The notes beneath the pieces were generated by a model. It searched no databases. It saw nothing but the letters and a program-made list of their open reading frames with translations, and was not told where the DNA came from. DNA of 64,000 nucleotides from contig NZ_PVZF01000001.1 of assembly GCF_003002055.1 (NCBI RefSeq), positions 744,001 through 808,000 on the forward strand, read 5' to 3'. Both the position numbers and the translations under genes were made by a program. Below, piece after piece: positions 51,469 to 59,493 of the stretch. Origin of the DNA: Kineococcus rhizosphaerae (lineage in GTDB: Bacteria; Actinomycetota; Actinomycetes; Actinomycetales; Kineococcaceae). Within the stretch, counting starts at the first letter, position 1; each line of letters starts with the position of its first letter.

Positions 51469-52873
51469 GGACGAGGGTAGCAGCGACCGCATCGTCGCGA
51501 GCCTGCGAGCGTGGATCGCCACCGTGCCCGCCGGCACCCGGGTGCCCTCCAACCGGGCCCTGTGCGCCCGGCACGCCGCCAGCCCGGTGACGGTGCAGAA
51601 GGCGGTACGCACCCTGACGACCCTGGGGCTCGTCGAGAGCCGTCCCGGCGTGGGGACGTTCGTGCGCGCCGAGCGCACCCCCCGCCTCGTCGACCACTCC
51701 TGGCAGAGCGCCACGCTGGGTTCGCGCAGCACCCCGCTGGGCACGGCATCCGCCCAGCGGGCCGTGAACCCCGACGCGGTCGCCCTGCACTCCGGCTACC
51801 CCGCCCCCGAACTGCTGCCCGAACGCCTCGTGCGCGCGGCGCTGGCCCGCGCGACCCGCGGCGCGGCCGCGGTGTCCCGCTCCCCCGCCGGCGGCGAGCC
51901 GGGTCTGCAGGCCTGGTTCGCGGGCGAACTCGCCCGGCACACCCCGCCCGGCGTCCAGCCGCCGGGGGCGCGCGACGTGCTCGTCGTCCCGGGCAGCCAG
52001 AGCGCGCTCAGCTCCGTGTTCCGCGCCGTCGTCGGCCCGGGCCGGCCGCTGCTGGTGGAGTCCCCGACGTACTGGGGGGCGATCCTGGCCGCGGCCCAGG
52101 TGGGGGTGGAACTCGTCCCCGTGCCGGTGGGTGCCGACGGCCCGGACCCCGACGCCCTCGACCAGGCGTTCCGCAGCACCGGGGCCCGCGCGTTCTACGC
52201 CCAGCCGACGTACGCCAACCCCACCGGGACGCAGTGGACGCCCGAGCTGGGGCAGGCCGTCCTCGACGTCGTCCGGCGCCACCAGGCGTTCTGCGTCGAG
52301 GACGACTGGGCGCACGACCTGGCGATCGACACCGACCCGCACCCGCTGGCCGCCCACGACGACGCCGGGCACGTCGTGCACCTGCGGTCCCTGACCAAGA
52401 GCGTGTCGCCGGCCCTGCGGGTCGCGGCGATCGTCGCGCGCGGCCCCGTGCGCGAGCGGATCGGCGCCGACCGGGCCGCGGAGACGATGTACGTCAGCGG
52501 TCTGCTGCAGGCCGCGGCGCTCGACGTCGTGAGCCAGCCCGCCTGGCGGGCGCACCTGCGCCGCACCCGGACCCAGCTGCGGGCCCGGCGCGACCTGCTG
52601 GTGGCCGCCGTGCGCGAGCACCTGCCGGCGGCCGTCCTGGACCGGGTGCCCGCCGGGGGCCTGAACCTGTGGTTGCGCCTGCCCGACGGGACGGACACCG
52701 CGGCGCTGGTGCGCGCCTGCGAGGTGCGCGGCGTCGTCATCGCCGACGGCGCCGAGTGGTTCCCCGCCGAACCGTCCGGGGCGTTCGTCCGGCTGAACTA
52801 CTCCGGGCCCGACCCCGAGCGGTTCCCCGGCGCCGTGCGGGTCGTGGCCGAGGCGCTGACCGCCACCCGGTAG
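51467..52873 (+). CDS. MocR/GntR-type regulator with aminotransferase domain
   Basis: A 468-residue regulator. Residues 5-70 are a GntR winged helix-turn-helix (VPSNRALCARHAASPVTVQKAVRTLTTLGLVESRPGVGTFV). Residues 110-460 are a class I aminotransferase-fold domain with PGSQSALSSVFRAVVGPG, QPTYANPTGTQWTPE, VEDDWAHDL and the PLP Lys in LRSLTKSVSPALR. Such proteins sense amines or PLP and act as repressor or activator. The start is ATG 51467, with TACTGT 8 bases upstream; TTG 51458 in frame is an alternative. The neighbour EamA transporter is divergent with overlapping start codons. Confidence 0.9.
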   Translation: MDEGSSDRIVASLRAWIATVPAGTRVPSNRALCARHAASPVTVQKAVRTLTTLGLVESRPGVGTFVRAERTPRLVDHSWQSATLGSRSTPLGTASAQRAVNPDAVALHSGYPAPELLPERLVRAALARATRGAAAVSRSPAGGEPGLQAWFAGELARHTPPGVQPPGARDVLVVPGSQSALSSVFRAVVGPGRPLLVESPTYWGAILAAAQVGVELVPVPVGADGPDPDALDQAFRSTGARAFYAQPTYANPTGTQWTPELGQAVLDVVRRHQAFCVEDDWAHDLAIDTDPHPLAAHDDAGHVVHLRSLTKSVSPALRVAAIVARGPVRERIGADRAAETMYVSGLLQAAALDVVSQPAWRAHLRRTRTQLRARRDLLVAAVREHLPAAVLDRVPAGGLNLWLRLPDGTDTAALVRACEVRGVVIADGAEWFPAEPSGAFVRLNYSGPDPERFPGAVRVVAEALTATR

Positions 52874-52882
52874 GTCACGGTC

Positions 52883-53806
52883 TCAGGGCGCGCGGCGCAG
52901 CAGCCGCCGGGCCAGGTGCACGTCGGTCACGAGGGAGTTCAGCAGACCCGCCCGCAGCAGCGCGTGCACGGCGGTCGTCTTCCCCCGCCCGCCCCCCACG
53001 CCGATCACGTCGGGCACGGCGCGCAGCTGGGACTCGGTGATCGCCACCCGGCGCGCGTCGAGCCCCAGGATCCGACGGCCCTCGGCGTCCACCAGGAGAG
53101 CGCCGGTCTCGGCCACGACGCCGGTCGCGGCCAGCCGCGCGAACTCCTCCTCGCCGATGAGCGCCGGGATCTGCGAGAGCTCCTGGGACCAGGCGCCGAT
53201 GGCGACGACCGCCTTGGTCACCCGCGCGTAGGCCGCGAAGGTCGGGCGGAAGGCGCGGTGGGTGCGCATGGCCTCGGCGGTGCGCGCGTCGGCGACGACG
53301 ATGGGCGCGAACAGCGAGAAGACCCGCCCGCCGCTGGCCTCGCTCACGACGCGGGTGATGTCGGTGGCGGTGTCGCCCAGCTGCCCGCCCATGCCGGTGA
53401 TCTGCACGACGTCGCAGCCGGCGATGCCGGCCAGGTGCCCGGTCATCTCCCGCAGCGTGCGGCCGCAGTCGATGCCCAGCACGTCGTCGGCGGTCACGAT
53501 CTCGCGCAGCAGGTCACCGGCGACCTGCCCGAGGGGTTCGCGCACCCGCGTCTCGTCGGCGGTCTGGACGGCCAGGGCCCGGCGCAGCCCGTAGCGGGTG
53601 CGCAGCTCCTCGGACAGCTCGAAGTCGATGCCCGCAGGGGCGCGGACCTCGACGCGCACGATGCCCGCCTCGCGCGCGGCCTGCAGGATGCGGCCCACCT
53701 TGAACCGGGACAGCCCGCGCTCGGCGGCGATGTCGATGCGCGAGACGCCGTCGACGTGGTGACGGCGCGCGATGGCCACCAGCTCGGTCAGCTCCTCCGG
53801 GCCCAT
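52883..53806 (-). CDS. SorC/DeoR-family sugar-binding transcriptional regulator
   Basis: A 307-residue regulator. Residues 8-55 hold the helix-turn-helix (VDGVSRIDIAAERGLSRFKVGRILQAAREAGIVRVEV). The rest is the SorC sugar-phosphate-binding domain (DDVLGIDCGRTLREM, GCDVVQITGMGGQL, RVFSLFAPIVVADARTAEAM, GLLNSLVTDVHLARRLL). These are tetramers that respond to a phosphorylated sugar or polyol. It is divergent from the polyol cassette, and perfect and near-perfect palindromes lie in the gap, so it is the likely regulator, including of itself. Confidence 0.92.
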   Translation of the reverse strand: MGPEELTELVAIARRHHVDGVSRIDIAAERGLSRFKVGRILQAAREAGIVRVEVRAPAGIDFELSEELRTRYGLRRALAVQTADETRVREPLGQVAGDLLREIVTADDVLGIDCGRTLREMTGHLAGIAGCDVVQITGMGGQLGDTATDITRVVSEASGGRVFSLFAPIVVADARTAEAMRTHRAFRPTFAAYARVTKAVVAIGAWSQELSQIPALIGEEEFARLAATGVVAETGALLVDAEGRRILGLDARRVAITESQLRAVPDVIGVGGGRGKTTAVHALLRAGLLNSLVTDVHLARRLLRRAP

Positions 53807-53827
53807 CCGGCCATGAAAGCGGACGGC

Positions 53828-53862
53828 GGCTCACGTGCGCACACCCGGTGCTCACGTGAGCA
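53828..53862. promoter_or_regulatory. Tandem operator pair between sorC-type gene and first dehydrogenase
   Basis: A perfect palindrome TGCTCACGTGAGCA (53849-53862) and a 12-of-14 copy GGCTCACGTGCGCA (53828-53841) are centred 21 bp apart, two helical turns, fitting a tetrameric regulator. The second copy is 22 bases from the regulator start, so autoregulation is likely. Confidence 0.72.
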
Positions 53863-53868
53863 GCGCGG

Positions 53869-53897
53869 TTGACCCGGCGCGCGGCGGCGCCGAACAT
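53869..53897 (+). promoter_or_regulatory. Promoter of the first dehydrogenase gene
   Basis: TTGACC (-35) is separated by 17 bases from GAACAT (-10, weak). The operator palindrome ends 6 bases upstream of the -35 element. The leader to GTG 54021 would be about 115 bases; I see no other element in it apart from the AGGAGG ribosome site. Confidence 0.6.
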
Positions 53898-54020
53898 TCC
53901 GCCGGGGTCGCAGCGCCGGGTCCTCGCCGTCGAGACCGGGCGGTGCGCACGGGTTCCAGAGCCGGGACCTGCCCGCGCACGACCGCGCACCCCGACCCGC
54001 ACCCCGACCAGGAGGACGCC

Positions 54021-54809
54021 GTGAGCACCGAGACGAGCACCGAACCCACCGACGAGGCCGTCGACCTGTCCTTCCGCCTCGACGGGCGCACCGCCCTCAT
54101 CACCGGCGGCGCCTCCGGCATCGGCAGCGCCATCGCCGGGGCGTTCGCCGAGGCCGGCGCCCGGGTCGTCGTGGTCGACCTGAACGCCGAGGCCGCCCGG
54201 GCGCGGGCCGAGGCGCTGCCCCGCTCCAGCGCCGGCGAGCACCTGGCCCTGGCCGGGAACGTCGCCGACCCCGCCTCGGTCGCCGAGTTCGCGGCGGCCG
54301 CCGGCTCCGTCGACGTGCTGGTCACCTGCGCCGGCATCGTCGACCTGGCCCCGGCCGAGGAGCTGGACCCCGCGGTGTTCACCCGCACGCTGGCCATCAA
54401 CCTCACCGGCACGTTCCTCACCGCCCAGGCCGTCGGGCGCGGGATGCTCGAGCGCGGCCGCGGGAAGGTCATCACCATGGCCTCCCAGGCCGCCACCGTA
54501 GCCCTCGACGGTCACGCCGCCTACTGCGCCTCCAAGGCCGGGGTCGTCGGCCTCACCAAGGTCCTGGCCTCGGAGTGGGCCGGGCGCGGGGTGACCGCGA
54601 ACTCCATCTCTCCGACCGTCGTCCTGACCGACCTGGGCCGCAAGGCGTGGGAGGGACCCAAGGGCGAGGCCGCCAAGGCGCAGATCCCCACGGGCCGCTT
54701 CGCGCTGCCGCGCGAGATCGCCGGGGCGGCGCTGTTCCTGGCCTCCGGGGCCTCGGACATGGTCAACGGCGCCGACCTCGTCGTCGACGGCGGGTACACG
54801 ATCCGCTGA
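54021..54809 (+). CDS. SDR-family polyol dehydrogenase (D-threitol-dehydrogenase-like)
   Basis: A 262-residue short-chain dehydrogenase. The NAD-binding motif is TGGASGIG (residues 31-38), the catalytic Ser is in TMASQAA, and the Tyr-x-x-x-Lys is AYCASKAG. Sequences such as NSISPTVVLTDLGRKAW and the end [10 protein letters not shown] remind me of D-threitol and similar polyol dehydrogenases, which give a ketose; this is recall, not a search. A 15-residue Thr/Glu-rich extension precedes the fold. GTG 54021 has an AGGAGG ribosome site. It has its own promoter with the shared operator. Confidence 0.82.
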   Translation: MSTETSTEPTDEAVDLSFRLDGRTALITGGASGIGSAIAGAFAEAGARVVVVDLNAEAARARAEALPRSSAGEHLALAGNVADPASVAEFAAAAGSVDVLVTCAGIVDLAPAEELDPAVFTRTLAINLTGTFLTAQAVGRGMLERGRGKVITMASQAATVALDGHAAYCASKAGVVGLTKVLASEWAGRGVTANSISPTVVLTDLGRKAWEGPKGEAAKAQIPTGRFALPREIAGAALFLASGASDMVNGADLVVDGGYTIR

Positions 54810-54822
54810 TCCACCGGCCCGT

Positions 54823-54836
54823 TGCTCACGTGAGCA
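54823..54836. promoter_or_regulatory. Operator palindrome upstream of the transporter operon
   Basis: TGCTCACGTGAGCA, identical over 14 bp to 53849-53862, and followed after 6 bases by a -35 element in the same way. A half-matching copy (TTGACACCTGAGCG, 9 of 14) overlaps that -35 element about 20 bp downstream. Confidence 0.75.
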
Positions 54837-54842
54837 GCCTGA

Positions 54843-54871
54843 TTGACACCTGAGCGCGGTCCCGGAAACCT
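54843..54871 (+). promoter_or_regulatory. Promoter of the ABC transporter operon
   Basis: TTGACA (-35), a 17-base spacer and AAACCT (-10). It should start a leader of about 145 bases before the ATPase gene, containing the short reading frame at 54932. Confidence 0.62.
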
Positions 54872-54931
54872 GGCCACCCGGTGCACGGCAGCACCGCCCC
54901 CCGTTCTCCCGCTCTCGACTGGAGCACCCCC

Positions 54932-55027
54932 ATGACCCGTGCGGTCCGGCGGGTCGCCGCGGACACCCCCGGCGACCCGCGCCCCGAACCCCGCCCCCGC
55001 TGCACCCCGGACGGTGGGGCCGCGTGA
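54932..55027 (+). CDS. Possible 31-codon leader peptide
   Basis: ATG 54932 opens a 31-codon frame (MTRAVRRVAADTPGDPRPEP at the start), Arg/Pro-rich, whose TGA overlaps the GTG start of the ATPase gene (GTGA). GGAG lies 8 bases upstream. It could couple translation of the ATPase to the leader or be a chance frame. No homology is known to me. Confidence 0.35.
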   Translation: MTRAVRRVAADTPGDPRPEPRPRCTPDGGAA

Positions 55028-56568
55028 GCACGCAGACCACCACCGCCGTCCTGGAGTGCCGGGACCTGCGCAAGTCCTTCGGCGGCGTCCCCGTCCTCAA
55101 GGGCGTCTCCCTGCGCCTGGAACTGGGGACCGTCACCGCGCTGGCCGGCGAGAACGGCGCCGGAAAGTCCACCATGATGAAGATCGCCGCCGGTCAGTAC
55201 CGCGCCGACGAGGGGTCGGTGCTGGTCCAGGGCGAGGAACTCGCCGCGGGCAGCATCCGCGACTCCCACCGCCTCGGCGTCGCGATCGTGCCGCAGGAAC
55301 TGGCCTCCATCGCGCACATGACGGTCTACGAGAACCTGTTCGTGGGCCGCGAGCTGAAGACCCGCCTCGGCACGCTGGACCGCCGCCGGATGGCCGCGGA
55401 GGCCGGCCGGATGCTGGAGGTGTTCGGCGTCGCCATCGACCCCGGCGCCCGGATGGGCACCCTGCCCGTGGGGTTGCAGCAGATCGTCGAGATCGTCAAG
55501 AACTCCTCGCGCGGCGCCCAGGTCGTGCTGCTCGACGAACCCTCCTCGGCGATCAGCGAACGCGAGGTCGAGGGCCTGTACCGGGTCGTGCGGCAACTGC
55601 GCGACCAGGGGGTGGCCATCATGTTCACCACCCACAAGATGGCCGAGATCCGCGACCTGGCCGACCGGGTCGTCGTGCTGCGCGACGGTGGCCTCGTCCT
55701 GGACGAGGCCATGACCGACGTGTCCGACGACGACATCGTCACCGCCATGATCGGCCGGGAGCTGGAGGACCTGTTCCCGCCCGTGCGGACCGTGCCCACC
55801 GACGCCGACGTCGTCCTCACTGTGCAGGGCCTCGCCGTCACCGGGCAGCCGGGGACGGTGGACCTGCAGGTGCGGCGAGGGGAGATCCTCGGTCTGGCCG
55901 GGCTCGTCGGAGCCGGGCGCACCGAACTGCTGGAGGGGATCTTCGGGGTCCGGCCCACCACCGCCGGGCGGATCACCGTCGCCGGCCGCGACGTGCGGCG
56001 CAAGAACCCCGCCGCCGCCATCACCGCCGGGATGGCGCTGGTCCCCGAGGACCGCAAGCACGCCGGGGCTGTCATGGGGTTGTCCGTGCTGGACAACGGG
56101 ACCCTGCCGCGGCTGAGGAACTTCTCCGTCGCCGGCTGGCTCAAGGGCGCCTCCCGCACCCGCGCCGTGGGCCAGGCCATGGAGTCGGTCCGGCTGCGCA
56201 GCCGCGGGCTGTCCCAGGACGTCGGCACCCTGTCCGGCGGGAACCAGCAGAAGGTCGTCCTGGCCCGCTGGCTCACCGAGCACGTCGACGTGCTGCTGCT
56301 GGACGAACCCACCCGCGGCGTCGACGTCGGGGCCCGCTCGGAGATCTACCGCATCATCGCCGACCTCGCCTCGGCCGGGATGGCCGTCGTCATGGCCTCC
56401 TCGGACATGACCGAGGTCCTGGGCCTGTCGCACCGGGCCCTGGTCCTGCGCGACGGCGGGGTCGTCGGCGAACTGGACCGCGACGAGCTCGACGACCCCG
56501 GCGTGCAGGAACTCATCTTCCGGCTCAGCTCGGGCCTGTCCCCCCGCACCGACACGAAGGACGCCTGA
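55024..56568 (+). CDS. RbsA-type sugar ABC transporter ATPase
   Basis: A 514-residue tandem ATPase of the ribose/xylose type (CUT2). The first half has Walker A GENGAGKST, a degenerate signature LPVGLQQ and Walker B VVLLDEPSSAI. The second has the usual altered Walker A GLVGAGRTE, signature LSGGNQQK and Walker B VLLLDEPTRGV. It powers uptake of a sugar or sugar alcohol. Its GTG overlaps the short leader frame, and its stop overlaps the permease start by one base (TGATG). Confidence 0.92.
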   Translation: MSTQTTTAVLECRDLRKSFGGVPVLKGVSLRLELGTVTALAGENGAGKSTMMKIAAGQYRADEGSVLVQGEELAAGSIRDSHRLGVAIVPQELASIAHMTVYENLFVGRELKTRLGTLDRRRMAAEAGRMLEVFGVAIDPGARMGTLPVGLQQIVEIVKNSSRGAQVVLLDEPSSAISEREVEGLYRVVRQLRDQGVAIMFTTHKMAEIRDLADRVVVLRDGGLVLDEAMTDVSDDDIVTAMIGRELEDLFPPVRTVPTDADVVLTVQGLAVTGQPGTVDLQVRRGEILGLAGLVGAGRTELLEGIFGVRPTTAGRITVAGRDVRRKNPAAAITAGMALVPEDRKHAGAVMGLSVLDNGTLPRLRNFSVAGWLKGASRTRAVGQAMESVRLRSRGLSQDVGTLSGGNQQKVVLARWLTEHVDVLLLDEPTRGVDVGARSEIYRIIADLASAGMAVVMASSDMTEVLGLSHRALVLRDGGVVGELDRDELDDPGVQELIFRLSSGLSPRTDTKDA

Positions 56569-57566
56569 TGGCCACCACCCAGCTCGACACCACCGCGGTC
56601 CCCGCCCAGCGGCGGCGGTTCTCCCGGGAGTGGATCGTCGCCCAGCTCATCCGCCGCGCGATGCTCATCGTGATGCTGCTGGTCATCGCGTTCTTCTCCT
56701 ACCGCTCCCTGCGGTTCTCCTCCCCCGAGAACCTGCAGAACATCCTCATCGCCGCCGCCCCGTTCGCCCTCATCGCCCTCGGGCAGACGCTGGTCATCCT
56801 CACCGGCGGCATCGACCTGTCCGTCGGCTCGGTCATCGCCGTGGCCGCCATGACGTCGGCCGCGGTGGCCAAGGCGAACCCCGGGCAGGTATGGCTGACC
56901 GTCCTGTCCGCCCTCGTGGTCGGCCTGCTGGCCGGGACCGTCAACGGGATCCTCGTGTCCCGGGTGGACGTCCCGCCGTTCATCGCCACCCTCGGCATGC
57001 TCACCGCGGGCTCGGGGGTCGCCTACGTCATCGGCGGCGGCGCCCCGATCAACGGGCTGCCGGCGGAGTTCGGTTCCATCGCCAACACCAAGGTGCTGGG
57101 CCTGCAGATCCCCGTCATCGTCATGATCGTCGGCATCGTCGCGCTGGGGATCGTCATGCGCCGCACCAGCTACGGCATGCGCGTCTACGCCGTCGGCGGC
57201 AACCGGGTCGCCGCCGAGATCGCCGGCGTCAACGCCCGGCGCACCCTGTTCAGCGTCTACGCCCTGTCGGGGGTGCTGGCCGGGCTGTCGGGCGTCATGC
57301 TCGCCTCCCGCGTCATCTCCGGCCCCCCGAACCTGGGCCAGGGCTACGAACTGGACGCCATCGCCGCCGTCGTCATCGGCGGCGCGTCCCTCATGGGCGG
57401 ACGCGGCACGGTCTGGGGCACCGCCCTGGGCCTGCTGCTCATCCAGACCCTCAACAACGGCCTGGACCTGCTGCTGGTCCCCACCTACTGGCAGGACGTC
57501 ATCAAGGGCGTCCTGATCGTCGCCGCCGTCGCCGTCGACGTGTGGTCCACCAAGCGCCGCGCCTGA
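56568..57566 (+). CDS. RbsC-type sugar ABC transporter permease
   Basis: A 332-residue permease of the BPD_transp_2 family. About ten hydrophobic helices include MLIVMLLVIAFFSY and FALIALGQTLVILTGGIDLSVGS, the family signature. The coupling region GMRVYAVGGNRVAAEIAGVNARRTLFSVYALSG contacts the ATPase, and GRGTVWGTALGLLLIQTLNNGL lies near the end. It works with the ATPase just upstream and the binding protein just downstream. Confidence 0.92.
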   Translation: MATTQLDTTAVPAQRRRFSREWIVAQLIRRAMLIVMLLVIAFFSYRSLRFSSPENLQNILIAAAPFALIALGQTLVILTGGIDLSVGSVIAVAAMTSAAVAKANPGQVWLTVLSALVVGLLAGTVNGILVSRVDVPPFIATLGMLTAGSGVAYVIGGGAPINGLPAEFGSIANTKVLGLQIPVIVMIVGIVALGIVMRRTSYGMRVYAVGGNRVAAEIAGVNARRTLFSVYALSGVLAGLSGVMLASRVISGPPNLGQGYELDAIAAVVIGGASLMGGRGTVWGTALGLLLIQTLNNGLDLLLVPTYWQDVIKGVLIVAAVAVDVWSTKRRA

Positions 57567-57617
57567 CCCGCCGCCCACCCGCACCAGAACGCCACCCGAA
57601 CCCCGAGGAGCTCCACC

Positions 57618-58703
57618 GTGTCCACGAACCCCGCCCTGAACCGCCGCACGCTGCTCAGCGCCTCCTTCGGGATCGGCGCCCTGTCCCTGGCCCTGGCCGC
57701 CTGCGGGGCCGGCGACCCCACCGCGAACAAGGGTTCCGGTGACGACGCCTCCGGCGGCGCGAAGAAGCTGCGCATCGGCGTCAGCGTGTACGACATGAGT
57801 TCGTTCATCACCGCCGGCAAGGAGGGCATGGACGCCTACGCCAAGGCCAAGGGGATCGAACTGCTCTGGAACTCGGCTAGCCTGGACGTCAACACCCAGG
57901 CCTCCCAGGTCGACCAGTACGTCAACGCCGGCGTGGACGCCATCATCGTCGTCCCCGTCCAGGCCGACTCCCTGCAGCCGCAGGTCGCCGCGGCCAAGGC
58001 CGCCGGGATCCCCCTCGTGCCGGTCAACGCCGAACTGAACTCCACCGACATCTCCGGCAACGTCCAGCCCGACGACGTCGCCGCCGGTGCCGCGGAGATG
58101 CAGATGATGGCCGACACCCTCGGCGGCAAGGGCGGCATCGTCGTCCTGCAGGGCCCGCTGGGCCAGTCCGGGGAGCTGAACCGCACCAAGGGCATCAAGC
58201 AGGTCCTGGCGAAGTACCCGGACATCGAGGTGCTCGCCATGGACACCGCGAACTGGAAGCGCGACGAGGCCGTCAACAAGGTCAAGAACTGGATCTCCGC
58301 CTTCGGCGACCGGATCAGTGGTGTGGTCTCGGAGAACGACGACATGGGCCTCGGCGCGCTGCAGGCCCTCAAGGAGGCCGGCAAGACCATCCCGATCGTC
58401 GGCATCGACGGCATCGAGGACGGCCTGAACGCCGTCAAGAGCGGGGAGTTCATCGGGACGATGCTGCAGAACGGCACCGTCGAACTGTCCGCCGGGCTGG
58501 CCGTCGCCGCGGCCATCGCCTCCGGGACCGAGGTGAACACCAAGCCCGTCTACAACATGCCCAAGATCACCAAGGAGAACGTCGACGTCGCCATCCAGCA
58601 CGTCGTCACCGACCGCGCCGCGTTCCTGGCCAAGCTGCCGGACCTTACGGAGAAGAACCTCGCCTCCGGCGACATCGCGAACGAGGGGATCCCGGGGCAG
58701 TGA
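57618..58703 (+). CDS. Sugar-binding lipoprotein of the ABC transporter
   Basis: A 361-residue periplasmic-binding-protein-like (RbsB type) lipoprotein. The signal peptide has a twin-arginine [10 protein letters not shown] and a lipobox ending LALAAC (Cys29), so it may be exported by Tat and lipid-anchored outside. After a Gly/Asp-rich linker come [38 protein letters not shown] and [17 protein letters not shown]. It selects the substrate. The stop overlaps the next dehydrogenase gene by four bases. Confidence 0.9.
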   Translation: MSTNPALNRRTLLSASFGIGALSLALAACGAGDPTANKGSGDDASGGAKKLRIGVSVYDMSSFITAGKEGMDAYAKAKGIELLWNSASLDVNTQASQVDQYVNAGVDAIIVVPVQADSLQPQVAAAKAAGIPLVPVNAELNSTDISGNVQPDDVAAGAAEMQMMADTLGGKGGIVVLQGPLGQSGELNRTKGIKQVLAKYPDIEVLAMDTANWKRDEAVNKVKNWISAFGDRISGVVSENDDMGLGALQALKEAGKTIPIVGIDGIEDGLNAVKSGEFIGTMLQNGTVELSAGLAVAAAIASGTEVNTKPVYNMPKITKENVDVAIQHVVTDRAAFLAKLPDLTEKNLASGDIANEGIPGQ

Positions 58704-59425
58704 CGACCCCGTCCGCCCGCGTCGCCCTCGTCACCGGGGGCGCCGGGGGCATCGGCGCCGCCGTCGTCGCGGCGTTCGAGGCCGAGGGCACCGCCGTCGC
58801 GGTCCTGGACCGCGACGAGCGGGCCCTGGCCGGGGCGGGCGGGCAGTTCCACGTCACGGCCGACGTCACCGACCCCGCGTCGGTGGCCTCGGCCGTGGAC
58901 CGGGTCTTCCAGCGGGCCGGGCGCCTCGACGTCCTCGTCAACTGCGCGGGGATCGCCACCATCGCCCCGGCACTGGACATCGACCTCGCCGGCTGGTCCA
59001 GCACCGTGGCGGTCAACCTCACGGGCAGCTTCGTCGTCGCCCAGGCCGTCGCGCGCCACCTCGCCGCGCACGGCGGGGGCCGCGTCGTGACGATCGCCTC
59101 GCAGGCCGCGATCGTCGGCCTGCCGGGCCACGTCGCCTACGCGGCCTCCAAGGCCGGCCTGCTGGGCATGACCCGGACCCTGGCGCTGGAGTGGGGCCCG
59201 CTGGGCATCACCGTGAACACGGTCTCGCCCACCGTCGTCCTCACCCCCCTGGCCCGGCCCAACTGGGACAACCCCGCCGGGGACGCGCTGCGGGCGCAGA
59301 TCCCCGTCGGGCGCTTCGCCGAACCCGAGGAGGTCGCCGCCGCGGTGCTGTACCTGGCGAGCCCGGCCGCGGCGATGGTCAACGGCCACGACCTCGTCGT
59401 CGACGGCGGGTACACGGTCCGCTGA
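58700..59425 (+). CDS. Second SDR-family polyol dehydrogenase
   Basis: A 241-residue short-chain dehydrogenase similar to the one at 54021: TGGAGGIG (residues 13-20), TIASQAA with the Ser, AYAASKAG with Tyr and Lys, and [18 protein letters not shown], ending [10 protein letters not shown]. The two lie on either side of the transporter genes, suggesting a duplication followed by specialisation, for example on two stereoisomers. It overlaps the binding-protein stop (GTGA), so it is co-translated with the transporter. Confidence 0.85.
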   Translation: MTTPSARVALVTGGAGGIGAAVVAAFEAEGTAVAVLDRDERALAGAGGQFHVTADVTDPASVASAVDRVFQRAGRLDVLVNCAGIATIAPALDIDLAGWSSTVAVNLTGSFVVAQAVARHLAAHGGGRVVTIASQAAIVGLPGHVAYAASKAGLLGMTRTLALEWGPLGITVNTVSPTVVLTPLARPNWDNPAGDALRAQIPVGRFAEPEEVAAAVLYLASPAAAMVNGHDLVVDGGYTVR

Positions 59426-59430
59426 ACCAC

Positions 59431-59447
59431 CCCGCCCGCCGGGCGGG
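59431..59447 (+). terminator. Hairpin between the second SDR and the zinc dehydrogenase
   Basis: CCCGCCC pairs with GGGCGGG across GCC, five bases past the SDR stop, followed by CACTCTTGT. It could attenuate the downstream two genes; no separate promoter is evident in the 45 bases that follow. Confidence 0.45.
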
Positions 59448-59493
59448 CACTCTTGTCCCAGCACCAGCCAGAGCGCACCGAGGAGAGTCGCAG

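Noticed and set aside
53828-53862. The CACGTG core as a eukaryotic-type E-box or G-box
   Set aside because: It is simply the centre of a longer bacterial palindrome; its placement next to -35 elements explains it better.
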